Assembly: GCA_022448955.1 (NCBI GenBank)
Contig: JAKVCU010000002.1
Location: 39,006 to 103,005 of the forward strand
From: Saprospiraceae bacterium
GTDB taxonomy: Bacteria > Bacteroidota > Bacteroidia > Chitinophagales > Saprospiraceae
Direction: 5' to 3'
DNA: 64,000 nt
In this document: one piece after another, positions 61,179 to 64,000 of the stretch
Numbering within the stretch: position 1 is the first letter of the stretch
How the letters are laid out: every line of letters starts with the position of its first letter
Made by a program: the position numbers and the translations under genes
Notes under the pieces: generated by a model
Told to the model about the DNA's origin: nothing
Seen by the model: the letters and a program-made list of their open reading frames with translations, nothing else
Databases searched by the model: none

Positions 61179-62993
61179 TTATGCAAATACTTCTTCCTCA
61201 TTTGGGATAGTCAAAACATCCTGATCTTTCAGGATTTCTGCTAGGGAAGAGGTTCTTGATAATTCGTATTTGAAGTAGAACTTCATGGTGTGAATCTTGG
61301 CGTTGTAGAATTCTTCGCTGTAATCCATATTAGCGGTAACTAAAGCATGCTTAGAATGTGTTGCCATCTGTAACCACAACCAAGAGATCACCACTTTACT
61401 AAAGAATTCCATGAAGATCGTTGCGTCTGCGATATAACGCTCGTAATCTCCTTTCATAGCGAACTGACTAAGGTGCCCCAGAACATCTTGTGTAAGTTGT
61501 AATTTTGCGCCAAGCTTAGCAGCATAAGGCTTCAAGTCATCATAAGTACTAGCGTCCTTCATCGTTTCCTTCATTTCATTCGCTAAGAGCATGAGTGCTT
61601 TACCCCCTTTCATTGCCACTTTACGACCTAATAAGTCCAAGGATTGAATACCTGTCGTACCTTCATAAATAGAGAAAATACGAATATCTCTATAGTACTG
61701 TTGTAAAATATACTCCGAACAGAAACCATATCCACCTAGCACTTGTAGACCATTATTGATCGAACGCATACCATCTTCAGATGGGTAGGTTTTACAAATT
61801 GGGGTAAGTAATTCTAGTAACAAGTAATACTTTTCTTTTTCTTCTGGATCTGTAACAGTCTGGTATAAGTCTGCATAAATAGAAGTTAATGTTACGAGAC
61901 TAAGCGAACCTTCAGAAATGGCTTTCTGTAGGAGCAACATTCTACGAACATCAGGATGATTGATAATCAATGTTTGTTCTTGATTAACATCCTTTGTTCC
62001 TTTTGCCGAAAGGCGACGCCCTTGGGGTCTTTCCTTTGCGTACTCTAAAGAAGCATAATAAGCAGCTGTACATATACCGGCACCGCCTCGTCCTACTGCG
62101 ATACGAGCACCATTCATCATCAAAAACATATACTTTAAGCCCTGATTAGGCTCTCCTACTAACCAACCTTGGCAATCATCTTGCTCACCAAAGATCAGAT
62201 GTGTTGTACAATACCCTTTTTGTCCCATTTTCTGGAAATCACCAGCTGTAATTACATCATTTGAAGTAAGGCTTGCGTCATCCTGTATTTTATTTTTAGG
62301 AACAACAAATAAAGAAATACCTTTTGTTCCAGCAGGAGCGCCATCAATTCTTGCAAGCACAAGGTGCACGACATTATCTACATATTCATGATCGCCGCCT
62401 GAAATAAATATTTTTTGCCCTTTAATTTTGTAAGAACCATCATCACTAGGCGTTGCACTTGTTGTTATATCAGACAGCGAGCTACCTGCTTGTGGCTCAG
62501 TTAAGCACATCGTACCTGCCCAATCACCTGTAAGCATCTTTGGTGTATACTTCGCTTTTAACTCTTCACTTCCAAACTCAACAATTAGTTCGGCAGCGCC
62601 CTGAGTCAGGCCTAAATAACCAGGCAAGTGATTATTAGCTGCATCCATAATGTAGTAAGCAGCCGTCATCGCTGTCAAGGGCATTTGCAAGCCGCCATCC
62701 TCAAAAGAGAAACAAGCTGAAATCAATCCTAATTCTCCACCTTCTTTCATTACTGTTTCTACGACAGGAGGTACTATAATCTTTCCATCTTCAAAACGAG
62801 CGGCATGTTTGTCCATGTCTTGGAAAGTAGGATACAATTTTTGGTCAGAAAAATCTTTTACTGAAGTTAAGAACATATCAACCGCTTCGCGATCATAGTC
62901 CGCAAAGTGTTCTTGATTAAGCACATCTTCAAATCCATGGATATCGTATAATAAATACTTCAACGAATCCATATCCACATATTGATTGGCCAT
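61179..62993 (-). CDS. Acyl-CoA dehydrogenase (long, ~600-aa type)
   Basis: GTMCLTEPQAGSSLSDITTSATPSDDGSYKIKGQKIFISGGDHEY; QVLGGYGFCSEY; IYEGTTGIQSLDLLGRK. Confidence 0.95.
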   Translation of the reverse strand: MANQYVDMDSLKYLLYDIHGFEDVLNQEHFADYDREAVDMFLTSVKDFSDQKLYPTFQDMDKHAARFEDGKIIVPPVVETVMKEGGELGLISACFSFEDGGLQMPLTAMTAAYYIMDAANNHLPGYLGLTQGAAELIVEFGSEELKAKYTPKMLTGDWAGTMCLTEPQAGSSLSDITTSATPSDDGSYKIKGQKIFISGGDHEYVDNVVHLVLARIDGAPAGTKGISLFVVPKNKIQDDASLTSNDVITAGDFQKMGQKGYCTTHLIFGEQDDCQGWLVGEPNQGLKYMFLMMNGARIAVGRGGAGICTAAYYASLEYAKERPQGRRLSAKGTKDVNQEQTLIINHPDVRRMLLLQKAISEGSLSLVTLTSIYADLYQTVTDPEEKEKYYLLLELLTPICKTYPSEDGMRSINNGLQVLGGYGFCSEYILQQYYRDIRIFSIYEGTTGIQSLDLLGRKVAMKGGKALMLLANEMKETMKDASTYDDLKPYAAKLGAKLQLTQDVLGHLSQFAMKGDYERYIADATIFMEFFSKVVISWLWLQMATHSKHALVTANMDYSEEFYNAKIHTMKFYFKYELSRTSSLAEILKDQDVLTIPNEEEVFA

Positions 62994-63146
62994 TTTATGA
63001 TCTGTTTAGTTAATATTTTAATTACTTAAACCAAAGAAAAAGATATATTGCCAAATCTCCATTAAACGAGTTTAAGAAAATGGATTGGTTAATAGTTGTT
63101 GAATAGTTAGCCAAAACGAACAACAGGCCACTGACCACCCAAATAT

Positions 63147-63716
63147 CTACCTCGACAATCGACGACGAATTTTGGAGAGACCAACAGGCGTAACACCAAG
63201 GTAAGAAGCAATCAAGTATTGCGGGATGACTTGAGTAAGTTTTGGGCGCTTGTCTATAAAACGCAGATAGCGCTCCTCAGCCGAAAGATTAGTCACACGC
63301 CCTACCCTCTTTGCCAATTTAAGGAACTCATCTTGTACAAATAACCGACCAAAGCGCTCTAATTCGTGATGCTTGCGAAAGCATTCCTCTATATCCTTTT
63401 TTGAAATGGCATACAACTTAGAGTTTTCTAAAGCTTTAATGTAGCAATTGGACGGTTTTTCTTCCACATAATTGGGTAAATCAGTAAATAAATCACCATT
63501 TGTAAAAAACTCCAATACTTGCTCGTGGCCTTCCTTCAAGGTATAATAAGACAAACAGCCTTCATTCAAAAAGAAAAAATGTCGAATATACTGCCCCTCT
63601 TTTAACAAAAAATCACCCTTTCGCAGTTTGACTTCTTTATAAAACTGCAAAAAGAAAGATATAACTTCTTCAGAGATAGGAGCAAAAGAGGCTAGTTTTC
63701 TTTTTAATGTTTGCAT
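63147..63716 (-). CDS. Crp/Fnr-family transcriptional regulator (cNMP-binding, short)
   Basis: KGDFLLKEGQYIRHFFFLNEGCLSYYTLKEGHEQVLEFF; VIPQYLIASYLGVTPVGLSKIRRRL. Confidence 0.9.
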   Translation of the reverse strand: MQTLKRKLASFAPISEEVISFFLQFYKEVKLRKGDFLLKEGQYIRHFFFLNEGCLSYYTLKEGHEQVLEFFTNGDLFTDLPNYVEEKPSNCYIKALENSKLYAISKKDIEECFRKHHELERFGRLFVQDEFLKLAKRVGRVTNLSAEERYLRFIDKRPKLTQVIPQYLIASYLGVTPVGLSKIRRRLSR

Positions 63717-64000
63717 ATCTAAGTTATTGGGCTAAGTTGTCTTAACTCATTTTTACGCCTGCACAAATAAATAAAAACGCTTTGACTCTGCCTTAAAGGT
63801 ACGTATTTGTCTGAATTATTCCATTATTGAAAAGGACTGAAAAGATATGAATGCTCCATAATTAACTCTTTTTTCTTCTTATCCTCAATGTCCATGATAT
63901 TGAATTATATAATTTAAATCCATTTAAGCAGGTAACCATATTAAACTTTGTAATTGAAAAATAAATATCATTGATAATCAATTATTTAAAATTTTTTATT

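Noticed and set aside
1-64000. CRISPR arrays, phage genes, complete insertion sequences, rRNA operons, BGCs
   Set aside because: No short regularly spaced repeats, phage structural genes, intact transposases, rRNA or biosynthetic megasynthases were seen.

Overview
This 64 kb AT-rich window is from a Bacteroidota chromosome, probably Saprospiria-like (inference from gene content: SusC/SusD, T9SS C-terminal sorting domains, ASPIC/UnbV proteins, DUF4249). Positions 1-23 kb form a large polysaccharide-utilisation-like locus. It has a partial SusC, a SusD, an FG-GAP/ASPIC protein, a duplicated-domain T9SS protein, two serine-beta-lactamase-fold hydrolases, a GH43, four Cys-type sulfatases, a GH13 with a glucodextranase-type C-terminus and an SSS symporter. 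It is closed by a convergent 1092-aa FG-GAP/ASPIC protein carrying four modules at a 117-aa period. Further on are an ECF sigma/FecR/STN-TonB receptor/DUF4249 cassette, infC-rpmI-rplT, clpC, rnz, dinB, tRNA-Lys, an exported PCO/ADO-like dioxygenase next to PhoX, an acyl-CoA dehydrogenase/SDR cluster and three Crp/Fnr regulators. Outside the annotated ORFs I found: a three-copy dispersed palindromic repeat family, one copy of which looks like a small mobile element with an 8-bp flanking direct repeat; a decayed macro-domain gene; an unidentified decayed gene in the crp-dinB gap; a probable transposase C-terminal remnant; and a conserved ~27-bp motif upstream of two genes of the sugar/sulfatase locus. 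Family calls come from motif recognition by eye; no database search was run.
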